Shown piece by piece: positions 1 to 9,002 of a stretch of DNA of 64,000 nt; positions within the stretch are counted from its first letter, which is position 1; each line of letters opens with the position of its first letter. This DNA is from Pseudomonas triticifolii (GTDB lineage: Bacteria; Pseudomonadota; Gammaproteobacteria; Pseudomonadales; Pseudomonadaceae). The notes under the pieces are model-generated. The model ran no database searches, had not been told where the DNA came from, and saw nothing but the letters and a program-made list of their open reading frames with translations. Where the stretch lies: assembly GCF_014358015.1 (NCBI RefSeq), contig NZ_JACONV010000004.1:62001-126000 (forward strand), in the 5' to 3' direction. The translations under genes were made by a program, and so were the position numbers.

Positions 1-319
1 CAGTGTTCTCTTTAAAGCAACGATAAATAAAATTCGCAATATTGGTGTGCAACCTCACGCTATGCATACTGCGATGGCACGAGTGCCCTGAACGCGGTTG
101 TTCGAAAAGTTCAACATCGCTTGCAGGATTTCTCCAGCAAGGCTCGAAGCAGCCTGGGTCCGGTCATTCGGGCCTCATAAAAATACTCGGCCCGACAACG
201 GCCTCCATGACTCCATGGACTTCAAACGCTGCCCTGGCGCGTCACTGCGCCTACCTGAAAAAAACAGAATAAAGATTGATAAGGCCTGAAAAGGTCATTC
301 AGCAGGCAAGGGGATCATC
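1..319. other. intergenic region upstream of the DUF3100 gene
   Basis: No convincing gene is visible in this stretch. The open frames here are short, lack a good ribosome binding site and have no recognisable motif. The last 15 bases carry an AAGGGG ribosome binding site about 7 bases before the ATG at 320. A promoter for that gene presumably lies here, but I cannot pick it out. Confidence 0.5.
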
Positions 320-1648
320 ATGCAAAACGCACACACCGCCGTGGTGGGCGACAAACAGGCCGTTTCTTCCACGGTGAAACTGTATGTCTGGGCCGCCATC
401 ATCCTCGTTATTGCCGAAGCCATTGGTGCCTTCAGTATTCCGCTGGGCCCTGGCAAGGTGGTCCTGCTGCCGATGGTCTGGGCATTACTGCTGGGCGCGA
501 TGATTGGTATCGCCAGTCGCCGCCTGCCGGGCACCATCGGTATCGATCACCGCACGCAACTGCGCTCTGCTTCGATTCTGCAACCTGCTCTGCTGATCTT
601 TATCGCCAAGCTGGGGCTGGTGGTCGGCGGCTCGCTGCCGGTGGTCTTCGCCTCAGGTTGGGCGCTGGTGTTCCAGGAATTCGGCCACTTCGTCGGCACG
701 GTGATTCTAGGTCTGCCGGTCGCGCTGATGTTGGGTATCAAGCGTGAAGCGATTGGCGCGACCTTCTCGGTCGGGCGCGAACCCAGCCTGGCGATCATCG
801 GTGAGCGCTACGGCATGGATTCCCCGGAAGGACGCGGCGTACTCGCCGAATACCTCACCGGTACGCTGTTCGGGGCGCTGTTCATCGCCATCGTGGCCGG
901 CTTCATTGCCAGCCTCAACATCTTCCATCCCAACTCACTGGCGATGGGTTCCGGCATCGGTTCAGGGAGCATGATGGCTGCCGCTGCGGGCGCGATTGCG
1001 GCTCAACAGACACCGGAAGTGGCCAAGGAAGTCATGACCCTGGCGGCGGCATCAAACCTGATCACCACCACCATCGGCACCTACTTCACGCTGTTCATTT
1101 CGTTACCGCTGGCGGTCTGGGGCTATCGGGTACTTGAGCCGCTGATCGGTCGCACCACCAAGGCGTCGATGAGTGAGGAAGGTCTGCGTCACAGTGACGT
1201 ATCGCTCGATGTGCCGGAACTGGGCTGGTCGGGCAAAGTCAGCGCGTGGCTGGCTGCAGGTGCACTGGCATTGATCGCCAACTACGTCGGCTACAAAACG
1301 CTGTCTGCGGATGCGTTCACCGGTATCGGCATCATGATCTTCTGCGCCTTCGTCGGTGAAGCGCTGTGCAGCCTGATTCGCCGCAAGATTCCGGCGGTCT
1401 GCATGGTGTCGCTGGTGGCAATGTTCCTGACCTCTCCGGCCTGCCCGTGGGCGGCGGAAATCGCTCGCCTGACCAGCTCGATCAACATGCTGGCCGTGAT
1501 CACTCCAATGCTGACCTTTGCGGGCCTGTCGATTGCCAAGGACCTGCCGGCATTCCGTCGCCTGGGCTGGCGCATCGTGCTGGTGTCGTTCCTGGCCAAC
1601 TTCGGCACCTTCATCGGTGCGGTGTTGATTGCCGAGATGTTCCATTGA
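320..1648 (+). CDS. DUF3100 family inner-membrane protein
   Basis: The product is a 442-residue, very hydrophobic protein with about ten to twelve predicted membrane segments. It matches what I know of the DUF3100 family, whose members look like transporters but have no assigned substrate. Glycine- and alanine-rich stretches such as GSGIGSGSMMAAAAGAIAAQ (around residues 212-231) resemble packed transport helices. The ATG at 320 follows an AAGGGG ribosome binding site. It reads towards the convergent LysR gene and is separated from it by a REP inverted repeat. Such genes often sit near amino-acid or amide catabolism genes, so transport of a small metabolite is possible, but that is inference. 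Confidence 0.75.
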   Translation: MQNAHTAVVGDKQAVSSTVKLYVWAAIILVIAEAIGAFSIPLGPGKVVLLPMVWALLLGAMIGIASRRLPGTIGIDHRTQLRSASILQPALLIFIAKLGLVVGGSLPVVFASGWALVFQEFGHFVGTVILGLPVALMLGIKREAIGATFSVGREPSLAIIGERYGMDSPEGRGVLAEYLTGTLFGALFIAIVAGFIASLNIFHPNSLAMGSGIGSGSMMAAAAGAIAAQQTPEVAKEVMTLAAASNLITTTIGTYFTLFISLPLAVWGYRVLEPLIGRTTKASMSEEGLRHSDVSLDVPELGWSGKVSAWLAAGALALIANYVGYKTLSADAFTGIGIMIFCAFVGEALCSLIRRKIPAVCMVSLVAMFLTSPACPWAAEIARLTSSINMLAVITPMLTFAGLSIAKDLPAFRRLGWRIVLVSFLANFGTFIGAVLIAEMFH

Positions 1649-1674
1649 TTTGATCGCCCTACCGGAGCCTGAAA

Positions 1675-1761
1675 GTGGGAGCGGACTGGTCCGCGAAAGC
1701 TGTATTTGAACCGCTAACGCTTTAGCGGATATACAACCTTCTCGGACCAGTCCGCTCCCAC
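1675..1761. repeat. REP doublet (REPIN-like inverted repeat)
   Basis: Two 19-base arms, GTGGGAGCGGACTGGTCCG at 1675-1693 and its exact reverse complement at 1743-1761, enclose about 49 bases. The spacer has its own small inverted repeat, CCGCTAA/TTAGCGG, at about 1711-1728. This is the usual form of a Pseudomonas REP pair mobilised by RayT-type transposases. It lies between two convergent genes and could also end transcription from both. Confidence 0.85.
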
Positions 1762-1774
1762 AGCACGACCCGTT

Positions 1775-2680
1775 TCACGCCTCGTCTACCAGCCAGTCAT
1801 GCACTGCCCGGCGAGCCGGGGTTGTCAGGGCACCTTCGCGGTAAGCCAGAACGTACTTCTTGCGGGCCTTGATCGGGTGGCCGAACGGCACGATCAGCAA
1901 GCCCTGCTCCAGCTCATCGGTGATCAGCGCCTTGCGGGCGATGGCCACGCCCATGCCCATCCGGGCGGCGTCGATGGTCAGGTGGTTGCGGTTGAAGGTG
2001 TGGCCACGGCGCACGTCGATGCCATCGGCACCAATCGCCGTCAGGTAAAACTCCCACTCTGCGTATTCATAGCTGCCGCGCCAGGCGGTGATGTCGTGCA
2101 GCAATGGAAAGTGCACCAACTGGCTGGGCGTATCCAGCGGCGGCTTGCCTTCCAGCAGTTTGGGCGAGCAGACCGGGAACAGTTCTTCCTCCAGCAAAGG
2201 CGTAGTCGACAGGCCCGGATAGCTGCCGTCGTTCAGGTCGATGGCCAGGTCGAAGTCGTCATCGCGCAACGAGCCGCTGCTGTCTTCGGCAATGATTCGA
2301 AACTGAATGTCGGGAAACGCCTCCTGCAAGCGTGGCAGGCGCGGCATCAACCATTTGCTGAGAAACGACGGAATGCAGCGCAGCTTGAACACCCCGCCGA
2401 TGCGTCCGGAATACAGCAGGCGTAACTCTTCGCTGATACGGCTCTGCACCTCGTTGGCCACCACCGCCAGACGCTGCCCTTCAGCGGTCAGCTCAAGGCC
2501 ACGGCCGACCCGATGAAACAGCGCAAACCCCAGCCGTTCTTCGAGCTGGCGCATCTGCTGGCTGATTGCGCCTGGCGTGACGTGCAGCTCCTCGGCGCAG
2601 CGCGTAAAGGAAAGATGTCGGGCTGCGCAGGCAAAGACCTGTAACCAGGCGTGCATCTGTGCATTGAAAATTCTGCTCAT
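1775..2680 (-). CDS. LysR-family transcriptional regulator (GcvA-like)
   Basis: This is a 301-residue LysR-type regulator. The N-terminal winged helix covers residues 8-68 (LSFTRCAEELHVTPGAISQQ), and the rest is a periplasmic-binding-protein-like effector domain. The effector domain begins RCIPSFLSKWLMPRLPRLQ, typical of the GcvA/AmpR branch. It is divergent from sdaA, with 127 bases between the two starts, which is the usual arrangement for a LysR protein and its target. Control of serine deamination is therefore likely but not shown. The ATG at 2680 has a GGAA-type ribosome binding site. Confidence 0.85.
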   Translation of the reverse strand: MSRIFNAQMHAWLQVFACAARHLSFTRCAEELHVTPGAISQQMRQLEERLGFALFHRVGRGLELTAEGQRLAVVANEVQSRISEELRLLYSGRIGGVFKLRCIPSFLSKWLMPRLPRLQEAFPDIQFRIIAEDSSGSLRDDDFDLAIDLNDGSYPGLSTTPLLEEELFPVCSPKLLEGKPPLDTPSQLVHFPLLHDITAWRGSYEYAEWEFYLTAIGADGIDVRRGHTFNRNHLTIDAARMGMGVAIARKALITDELEQGLLIVPFGHPIKARKKYVLAYREGALTTPARRAVHDWLVDEA

Positions 2681-2761
2681 TGAAGAGTTCCGCTAAAGCG
2701 TTGCATAGGAACAATCGTTTGTCGTTTTGACAGCTGAAGCCAAAGATGAAAGCCAGAAAGA

Positions 2762-2777
2762 AGGAGTTTCAACTCCT
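2762..2777. promoter_or_regulatory. short palindrome in the LysR-sdaA intergenic region
   Basis: AGGAGTT-TC-AACTCCT is a perfect 7-base inverted repeat about 30 bases before the sdaA start. It could be an operator for the divergent LysR regulator, or an mRNA hairpin in the sdaA leader. Only the symmetry is seen; the role is inference. Confidence 0.35.
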
Positions 2778-2807
2778 CTGCATCATCTCATTTGAAGGAC
2801 CTCCGTG

Positions 2808-4184
2808 ATGGCTATCAGCGTCTTCGACATGTTCAAAATCGGCATCGGGCCGTCCAGCTCCCATACCGTCGGGCCAATGCGGGCCGGCGCGTTGTTCGTC
2901 ACCGACCTGCGTAATCAGGATCGCCTGAGCAGCGTGGAGCGTGTCGAAGTGCGATTGTACGGCTCTCTGTCCGCCACCGGCATCGGTCATGGCAGTGATC
3001 GTGCGACGGTCATGGGCTTGATGGGCGAATGGCCAGACCAGATCGATCCCAGCCAGGTCAACCAGCGCATCGACGCGTTGCGTGCCGACGGCAGATTACT
3101 GCTGGCGGGCGAACAGACCATCACCTTCGTCTGGGAACGCGACATGTGCCTGCTGGAGGAAAGCCTGCCGTATCACCCTAACGGCATGACATTGTGCGCC
3201 TATGGCAAGTCGGGCGAGTTGTATGAGCAAACGTACTACTCGGTGGGTGGCGGCTTCGTGATCGATGCCGCACAGGCGGCCAGTGGCGTACTGGATGCGG
3301 ATGATACTGTCCTGCCTTACGACTTCTCCAGCGGTGCGCAGTTGCTGAAACTGTGCAAGACCCACGGCCTGAGCATTTCCGAACTGATGATGGCCAACGA
3401 GAAGGTCTGGCGCAGTGAGGAGGAAATCCGCTCGCGCATCATGGTCATCTGGGCCGCGATGCAGGCCTGCGTCAACAAAGGTCTGCTTGAGACCGGCATT
3501 CTGCCCGGCGGTCTGAACGTGCGGCGTCGTGCCTATCGCTTGCATCAGAGCCTGCAGAACCTCGACAACCCCAACGTGATTGGCTCGACCCTCAGCGCCA
3601 TGGAGTGGGTCAACCTGTTTGCGCTGGCCGTCAACGAAGAGAACGCCGCAGGCGGCCGCATGGTGACAGCGCCGACCAATGGCGCGGCTGGCATCGTGCC
3701 CGCCGTGCTGCACTATTTCATGAAATTCAAACCCACGGCCAACGATGACGACGTGGTGCGTTTCTTCCTGAGCGCTGCTGCGGTAGGCATTCTGTGCAAG
3801 AAAAACGCCTCGATCTCGGGCGCTGAAGTGGGTTGCCAGGGTGAAGTGGGTTCAGCCTGCGCGATGGCGGCTGCGGGTCTGGCGGAAATTCTCGGTGCGA
3901 CGCCCGAGCAGGTGGAAAACGCTGCCGAAATTGGCCTGGAGCACAACCTGGGCCTAACCTGCGACCCGGTCGGCGGACTGGTTCAGGTGCCCTGCATCGA
4001 GCGCAACGCCATTGCCGCCGTGAAAGCGATCAATGCCGCACAAATGGCATTGCGTGGCGACGGCGAGCACTTTATCTCGCTGGACCACGCCATCCGTACC
4101 ATGCGTGACACGGGCGCGGACATGCACGACAAGTACAAGGAAACCTCACGCGGCGGCCTGGCAGTCAATTTGATTGAGTGTTGA
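2808..4184 (+). CDS. sdaA: L-serine ammonia-lyase (L-serine deaminase)
   Basis: SdaA converts L-serine to pyruvate and ammonia in the cytoplasm, using an oxygen-labile 4Fe-4S cluster. The 458-residue product is the usual length for the single-chain enzyme. It begins with the family signature [20 protein letters not shown] and ends with the catalytic domain containing [36 protein letters not shown] and [16 protein letters not shown]. The conserved cysteines expected for the cluster are in these motifs. An AAGGA ribosome binding site lies 8 bases before the ATG at 2808; an in-frame GTG at 2805 is less likely. The gene is divergent from a LysR regulator and monocistronic. Confidence 0.97.
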   Translation: MAISVFDMFKIGIGPSSSHTVGPMRAGALFVTDLRNQDRLSSVERVEVRLYGSLSATGIGHGSDRATVMGLMGEWPDQIDPSQVNQRIDALRADGRLLLAGEQTITFVWERDMCLLEESLPYHPNGMTLCAYGKSGELYEQTYYSVGGGFVIDAAQAASGVLDADDTVLPYDFSSGAQLLKLCKTHGLSISELMMANEKVWRSEEEIRSRIMVIWAAMQACVNKGLLETGILPGGLNVRRRAYRLHQSLQNLDNPNVIGSTLSAMEWVNLFALAVNEENAAGGRMVTAPTNGAAGIVPAVLHYFMKFKPTANDDDVVRFFLSAAAVGILCKKNASISGAEVGCQGEVGSACAMAAAGLAEILGATPEQVENAAEIGLEHNLGLTCDPVGGLVQVPCIERNAIAAVKAINAAQMALRGDGEHFISLDHAIRTMRDTGADMHDKYKETSRGGLAVNLIEC

Positions 4185-4501
4185 TCTGCGCATTCGACGG
4201 GTATCACGGGGTTTGACAGGGCTTCCTTAGCACCTGCTGCCTCTTATCCAAAACCCGACGGCCGAGAAAGCGCTCAACTCTGCTTCTGCCCGCAGGGCGT
4301 GGGAGCTTTCGGAGGTTACGACGGCAGCGATGGGCCGCGCAGCGGCCCTTGATTACACCTGATACACCGTATGCGCAGGCCTTGCTGCCGGTGCCCGGCA
4401 GATCGCCGGCAAGCCGCCTCCCACTGTCCGGTTTTGCTGAGGGTTTGCCGAGAGACAGCGCCTTGTCATCGACAGGCGCAGTCTCCAGCGGTGCGCCTCA
4501 A
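4185..4501. other. intergenic region between sdaA and the M20 gene, with a hairpin and a REP
   Basis: No gene is seen. A strong hairpin, GGGCCGC-GCA-GCGGCCC at 4332-4348, is followed only by TTGATT, so it is at best a weak terminator for sdaA. A single REP lies at 4401-4424. The two flanking genes are convergent. Confidence 0.6.
4401..4424 (-). repeat. REP sequence (GGCGGCTTGCC subtype)
   Basis: Read on the minus strand it starts GTGGGAGGCGGCTTGCCGGC. It matches the element at 28763 except at a few positions, and differs from the GGACTGGTCC type at 1675. It is a single arm without an obvious partner. Confidence 0.7.
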
Positions 4502-5659
4502 TCACGCCACCGGCAAACACTGCTCCACCAACGACGTCCAGACCTTCACACCCGGCTCGATCACCTGATCGTTGAAGTCATAATACGGGTTGTGCAGCGC
4601 GGCTGATGGCTTCTCTCCGTCAACGCCCATCCAGATATAGGCACCCGGGCAAGCGTGCAGCATGAAGGCGAAGTCCTCGGAGGCCATGGACGGGTTGCAG
4701 CCCCATTGCACGTTGGCTTCACCGACCGCCGCGACAGCGGCACGACGAATCGTTGCAGCGGCTTCGACGTGGTTTTCGGTGACAGGATAGCCAACGTTGT
4801 AGACCAGCTCCCCACGCACGCCGAACGCCATCGGCAGGCGCTCGACGAACTCGCCGATCCATTGCTGGACCTTTTCCCGCACCGGGGTTTGCAGACAACG
4901 AACGGTGCCTCGCAACACGGCCGTTTCCGGCAGCACGTTGATGGCCTCGCCTGCGTTGAACTGGGTGATGCTGACCACCGCGGAATCCAGCGGCGAAAGG
5001 CGTCGGGAGACGATGGTCTGCAGACCCAACACCAGTTCGGCGGCGGCCACGATCGGATCGTTGCCCTTGTCGGGCATTGCGGCGTGGCTGCCCTTGCCGG
5101 TCAGGGTGATTTCGAAGGTGTCCAGCGACGCCATCATCGGCCCCGGATTGACCACCACTTTTCCGGCAGGCACGCCCGGCCAGTTGTGCAGACCGTAAAT
5201 AGCATCCATCGGGAAGCGCTCGAACAACCCGTCCTCGATCATGCGTTGTGCGCCGCCGAGGTTTTCTTCGGCAGGCTGGAAGACGAAATGCACGGTCCCG
5301 CGAAAGCGCCGTGTCTCGGCCAGATGCCGGGCGGTGGCGAGCAGTATCGCAGTGTGACCGTCATGCCCGCAGGCGTGCATGCAGCCCTTGTGCGCGGACT
5401 TGTGCACGCTGTCGCCCAGCTCCTGAATCGGCAAGGCGTCCATGTCGGCACGGATGCCGATGGTCGGGCCATCGCCGGTACGCAAGGTACCGACCACGCC
5501 GGTTCCGCCCAGGCCACGATGCACCTCAAGGCCAAAGCCGGTCAGCAGTTCAGCCACCTTGTCGGAGGTTTTCAGTTCCTGAAACCCCAGCTCCGGGGCC
5601 GCATGAATCATGCGGCGCCAGACGGTGGCTTCTTCGATCAATGTCTTGGCAATAGTCAT
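4502..5659 (-). CDS. M20 family amidohydrolase (hippurate / N-acyl-amino-acid hydrolase type)
   Basis: This cytoplasmic metal-dependent amidohydrolase (385 residues from the ATG at 5659) belongs to the hippurate hydrolase / IAA-amino-acid hydrolase branch of M20. Visible metal-ligand motifs are MHACGHDGH (about residue 95), QPAEEN with the catalytic glutamate, YGLHNWPG, and the C-terminal HNPYYDFND. SEDFAFML is also typical. The ATG has GGAG 8 bases upstream; a GTG at 5668 overlapping the aldehyde dehydrogenase stop is possible but badly spaced. It is the last gene of the five-gene operon. It probably splits an amide conjugate into an acid and an amino acid; the substrate is unknown. Confidence 0.88.
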   Translation of the reverse strand: MTIAKTLIEEATVWRRMIHAAPELGFQELKTSDKVAELLTGFGLEVHRGLGGTGVVGTLRTGDGPTIGIRADMDALPIQELGDSVHKSAHKGCMHACGHDGHTAILLATARHLAETRRFRGTVHFVFQPAEENLGGAQRMIEDGLFERFPMDAIYGLHNWPGVPAGKVVVNPGPMMASLDTFEITLTGKGSHAAMPDKGNDPIVAAAELVLGLQTIVSRRLSPLDSAVVSITQFNAGEAINVLPETAVLRGTVRCLQTPVREKVQQWIGEFVERLPMAFGVRGELVYNVGYPVTENHVEAAATIRRAAVAAVGEANVQWGCNPSMASEDFAFMLHACPGAYIWMGVDGEKPSAALHNPYYDFNDQVIEPGVKVWTSLVEQCLPVA

Positions 5660-5664
5660 GTCGA

Positions 5665-7182
5665 TCACTCCAGGCTCGCGCCGTAACCAAAGCTGGCGGC
5701 GGGTTTGGCGGCGGTCTCGACCCAGACGCTTTTCACTTCGCTGTATTCGCGCAGCGCATCAAGACCCGAAGAACGACCATAGCCGCTTTCACCGTAGCCG
5801 CCAAATGGCGAGCTGACGTGAATGGTCTTGTAACCGTTGACCCAAAACGTACCGGCACGCACCTGTTTGGCCACGCGGTGAGCACGCCCCACGTCACGCG
5901 TCCAGACGCCACCGGCCAGGCCGAAGCGGCTGTCGTTGGCAATGCGGATAGCGTCTTCTTCGTCCTTGAATGGAATGGCCACGACCACCGGGCCGAAGAT
6001 TTCTTCCTGCGCGCAGTACAGGTCGTTGGTACCCGCCAGCACGGTCGGGTTGATGTAGTAGCCCGGTTTGTCCGGGATCGGATCGGCATGTTCACCCACC
6101 AGCCTGGCGCCGTCTTTCAAGGCGCGCTCGACCATGGTTTTCACATGGCTGTACTGCTTGGCGTTGTTGATCGGGCCGATCTGGGTTTCAGGATCGCTTG
6201 GGTCGCCGACCTTGAATTGAGTCGCAGCGGTGGCCAATGCGTGGGTGAATTTTTCGAAAATCGATTCCTGCACCAACAGGCGCGAACCGGACACGCAACT
6301 CTGCCCTGCCCCGGAGAAAATCGCAGCCTGAGCGCCACGCAAGGCGACGTCCAGATCGGCGTCGTCGAAGACGATGTTGGCCGACTTGCCACCCAGCTCC
6401 AGCACCGCCGGAATACAGCGCTGCGCGGCCGCGACGGCAATGTGACGACCGGTAGCGGGCGAGCCGACGAACACGACTTTGCGAATGTCGGCCTTGGCAA
6501 TGAATGCCTGACCTATCGAATGACCGAAACCGGCGATCACGTTGACCAGCCCTTTGGGCACACCTGCGCGCTCGATCAGCACGCCGACCACCAGCGAGCT
6601 TAACGGCGTCAGCTCAGAAGGCTTGAGGATGACCGCGTTACCCGCCGCAATCGCCGGAGCGATCTGCCAGCCGCAGGTGAAGATCGGCGCGTTCCACGGG
6701 GTAATCTGCAGCACGGTGCCCAGCGGCTCGTAGGTCACGTAGTTCAGGTGCGTAGTCGGCACCGGAATAATCTCGCCGTGCAGCTTGTCGGCCCAACCGG
6801 CGTAATACTCGAACATCTCGGCGACCTTGAGCACTTCAACGCGCGCATCGCGGATCGGCTTGTTGGCGGTCAGGGATTCGATCTGGGCGAGGTTTTCCTG
6901 CGCTTCACGGATCAGGTTGCCGACCTGGTACATCGCACGGCCACGCGCCTGTGCCGTCAACGCCCACCATTGAACCTGCGCGGCCTTCGCAGCGCTGTCG
7001 GCCTTTTCCACCAGCGACTCGTCGGCATCGGGAAAGCTCAGCAACAGGCTGTCGTCGTGGGCATTGCGCACTTCAACCGGCGCGCCATGGCCTTCGATGA
7101 ACTCACCGCCCACGTAGCTGGCGATGACACTGCGATCGCCCCAGTAAGGACGCATCAGTTCGAGGATTTTTGCAGTGCTCAT
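5665..7182 (-). CDS. NAD(P)-dependent aldehyde dehydrogenase
   Basis: This 505-residue aldehyde dehydrogenase oxidises an aldehyde to its acid in the cytoplasm. Visible motifs are the cofactor region ITPWNAPIFTCGWQIAPA, the SPATGR turn of the Rossmann fold, the general-base glutamate in LELGGKSANIV and the nucleophilic cysteine in FSGAGQSCVSG. The C-terminal SPFGGYGESGYGRSSG is the usual oligomerisation and substrate-pocket region. The ATG at 7182 has GGAG 8 bases upstream and starts 3 bases from the stop of the preceding gene. Its place between a dehydrogenase-like gene and an amidohydrolase supports a role in one catabolic pathway. Confidence 0.93.
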   Translation of the reverse strand: MSTAKILELMRPYWGDRSVIASYVGGEFIEGHGAPVEVRNAHDDSLLLSFPDADESLVEKADSAAKAAQVQWWALTAQARGRAMYQVGNLIREAQENLAQIESLTANKPIRDARVEVLKVAEMFEYYAGWADKLHGEIIPVPTTHLNYVTYEPLGTVLQITPWNAPIFTCGWQIAPAIAAGNAVILKPSELTPLSSLVVGVLIERAGVPKGLVNVIAGFGHSIGQAFIAKADIRKVVFVGSPATGRHIAVAAAQRCIPAVLELGGKSANIVFDDADLDVALRGAQAAIFSGAGQSCVSGSRLLVQESIFEKFTHALATAATQFKVGDPSDPETQIGPINNAKQYSHVKTMVERALKDGARLVGEHADPIPDKPGYYINPTVLAGTNDLYCAQEEIFGPVVVAIPFKDEEDAIRIANDSRFGLAGGVWTRDVGRAHRVAKQVRAGTFWVNGYKTIHVSSPFGGYGESGYGRSSGLDALREYSEVKSVWVETAAKPAASFGYGASLE

Positions 7183-7185
7183 CAC

Positions 7186-8085
7186 TTATTCTCCGTGACC
7201 GTAAAGTTTGGCATCAGTGCGTTGCACGATGGCGCAGAAGTCTTCGTTGTCTGCCAGGGTTTCGCTGCTGGCTTGCCACAATTGCGCAACCACACGCGAC
7301 AACGGCAAGTCCATGTCCAAGCTATCCGCCAGAGCACTGGCAAGGCCGACGTCCTTGCGCATCAGGCCCATGGTGAAGCCCGAGTCGTAAGCCTTGTTCA
7401 GCACCCACGTGGGAAACATGACCTGCGTCGCGCCGCTACGGCCGGAACCGGCGTTCAGACCTTGCAGCAGCTTCTCCGGGTCGACGCCCGCTTTGGCAGC
7501 CATCGCGACCGCTTCGGCGGTGCTGATCAAATGGCAGGCGGCAAGCATGTTGTTGGCGATCTTGGCCACGTTGCCCGCGCCACACTGACCGACGTGAACA
7601 CGGGGGCCGCTCATGCCCTCAAGCACTGGCATGGCCCGCGCCAGATCGGCGTCTTCGGCACCGATCACCATCGACATGGTGCCGGTGGCCGCGCCTTTGG
7701 GGCCGCCGGACACCGGCGCGTCGATGAAGGCAATCCCGGCCTTGGCCAGTTCCGCAGCGACCTTGCGGCTCATTTCCGGCGTCGAGGTGGTGGTATCGAC
7801 GACAATCAACCCTTTGTGGCCCACGTCGAGAATGCCACCTTCGCCGAGGCAGACCGACTCGACATGCTCGGCCTTGGGCAACGACAGGATCAGGATGTCC
7901 ACGCTCTGGATCAGTTGTTTACGGTCAGCGACCGGCTTGACGCCTTTGCTTTCGGCCGCGGCCAAGGCGGCGTGCGACAGGTCAAAACCACTGACATCAA
8001 AGCCTTTGCCCGCCAGCGTCGCGGCCATGCCGCCGCCCATATTGCCCAGTCCGATCACACCTGTTTTCAAAGTCATGTTCTGCAT
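7186..8085 (-). CDS. NAD(P)-dependent beta-hydroxyacid dehydrogenase (3-hydroxyisobutyrate dehydrogenase-like)
   Basis: The 299-residue product has the N-terminal dinucleotide fold TGVIGLGNMGGGMAATL, the substrate motif DAPVSGGPKGAATGTMSM and the catalytic lysine in GNVAKIANN. These mark the 3-hydroxyisobutyrate / tartronate-semialdehyde / glyoxylate reductase family. The substrate cannot be read from the sequence. The ATG at 8085 lies 5 bases after the VOC gene's stop; the in-frame ATG at 8076 has a better-placed GAG and may be the real start. It is the third gene of the operon. It could make the aldehyde used by the next gene, but that is inference. Confidence 0.9.
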   Translation of the reverse strand: MQNMTLKTGVIGLGNMGGGMAATLAGKGFDVSGFDLSHAALAAAESKGVKPVADRKQLIQSVDILILSLPKAEHVESVCLGEGGILDVGHKGLIVVDTTTSTPEMSRKVAAELAKAGIAFIDAPVSGGPKGAATGTMSMVIGAEDADLARAMPVLEGMSGPRVHVGQCGAGNVAKIANNMLAACHLISTAEAVAMAAKAGVDPEKLLQGLNAGSGRSGATQVMFPTWVLNKAYDSGFTMGLMRKDVGLASALADSLDMDLPLSRVVAQLWQASSETLADNEDFCAIVQRTDAKLYGHGE

Positions 8086-8090
8086 CTCGA

Positions 8091-8984
8091 TTAGAGGTTT
8101 TGTACGAATTCAAGAATGACGTTGCCCGCCGCCTGCGGCGCGACCATGACGCGTCCGGGCACCTGCACGTGCGGCACCTGGTTCTCGGCAAGAATGCTGC
8201 GCAGCGTGTCGAGGCTGGTGGTGTGCAGGCCGATGGCGATGGCGTGTGGCCGTTCGCGCCGGGCGCTTGGCAGTGGCATGTCGGGGTAGTGAAGCGCAGC
8301 CGTCGCCGCGTCCATCGCACGCAATACGCCACACCGGGTGTCAACGAGCAGCACACCGTCCTGCCAACGCAGCGCAGCATCGCCGTACAGCGCTCGCCAG
8401 CGGGATTCAAGCTGTGCGGGGTCGGCCAGATAAGTGACGCTGACAATGCCGTCCACCGCGTTGGGATGTTGCTGCCACCCCGGCACCCAGATCAGTTCGG
8501 GACGGTGCTGATGGCAGATGAAATTCGAGGCGTCAGGCAGTTCCGGGTCGATGAACAGGCCCAGCGAAACCACCGCCTCGTCGGGACGTCCGTCCGGCAG
8601 GGTCATGGCGCGACGGAAGTCGATTCGTCCCTGACTGGGCAAACCGGCCTGCACCAGCCGTGCGTGGTCGGCATCGGCGTCCTTGCTGTGCAGCGCAACC
8701 AGCGAGACACCCTCTTCGCCGCGCTCCAGAAACTCGCCCAGCTGACGCCCGAAGCAGAAGCCGTTGACCGAGCCGGTGCCGAAGAGCGAGGCGTCGTGAA
8801 TGCCGATCAACTCGATGAAATTGCTTTTGAACATCATCAGTGAGGTCACGCTGCCCCAAGGGTGGTAGCTGACCGGCGACGGCGCGAAGCCCATGCGTCG
8901 ATACAGTTCAAGCGTGGCGGCATGGTCACGTACGGTGACCAGTGGATGATCAATGCCTTGTGGAAACTGAGCGACGGCTGCCAT
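8091..8984 (-). CDS. VOC superfamily (glyoxalase-like) protein
   Basis: The product has 297 residues and starts GIDHPLVTVRDHAATLELYRRMGF, a typical first beta-alpha-beta unit of the vicinal oxygen chelate superfamily. A second, more diverged half follows. It most resembles the Glyoxalase_3 type, whose members have no common assigned reaction. Possible ligands include the histidine in GIDHP and glutamates such as ILEFVQN near the C-terminus. A GGAG ribosome binding site precedes the ATG at 8984. Being inside a catabolic operon it may be a lyase, isomerase or dioxygenase for the pathway substrate. Confidence 0.8.
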   Translation of the reverse strand: MAAVAQFPQGIDHPLVTVRDHAATLELYRRMGFAPSPVSYHPWGSVTSLMMFKSNFIELIGIHDASLFGTGSVNGFCFGRQLGEFLERGEEGVSLVALHSKDADADHARLVQAGLPSQGRIDFRRAMTLPDGRPDEAVVSLGLFIDPELPDASNFICHQHRPELIWVPGWQQHPNAVDGIVSVTYLADPAQLESRWRALYGDAALRWQDGVLLVDTRCGVLRAMDAATAALHYPDMPLPSARRERPHAIAIGLHTTSLDTLRSILAENQVPHVQVPGRVMVAPQAAGNVILEFVQNL

Positions 8985-9002
8985 GTGCGGTTTCTCCCTG
9001 AA

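Noticed and set aside
61..95. TGGCACGAGTG as a second sigma-54 promoter
   Set aside because: The -12 half (TTGC at the right distance) is missing, and no gene starts nearby in that direction.
6748..8094. Plus-strand 448-residue frame opposite the dehydrogenase and aldehyde dehydrogenase genes
   Set aside because: It overlaps two clear enzyme genes in antisense and has no recognisable domain.
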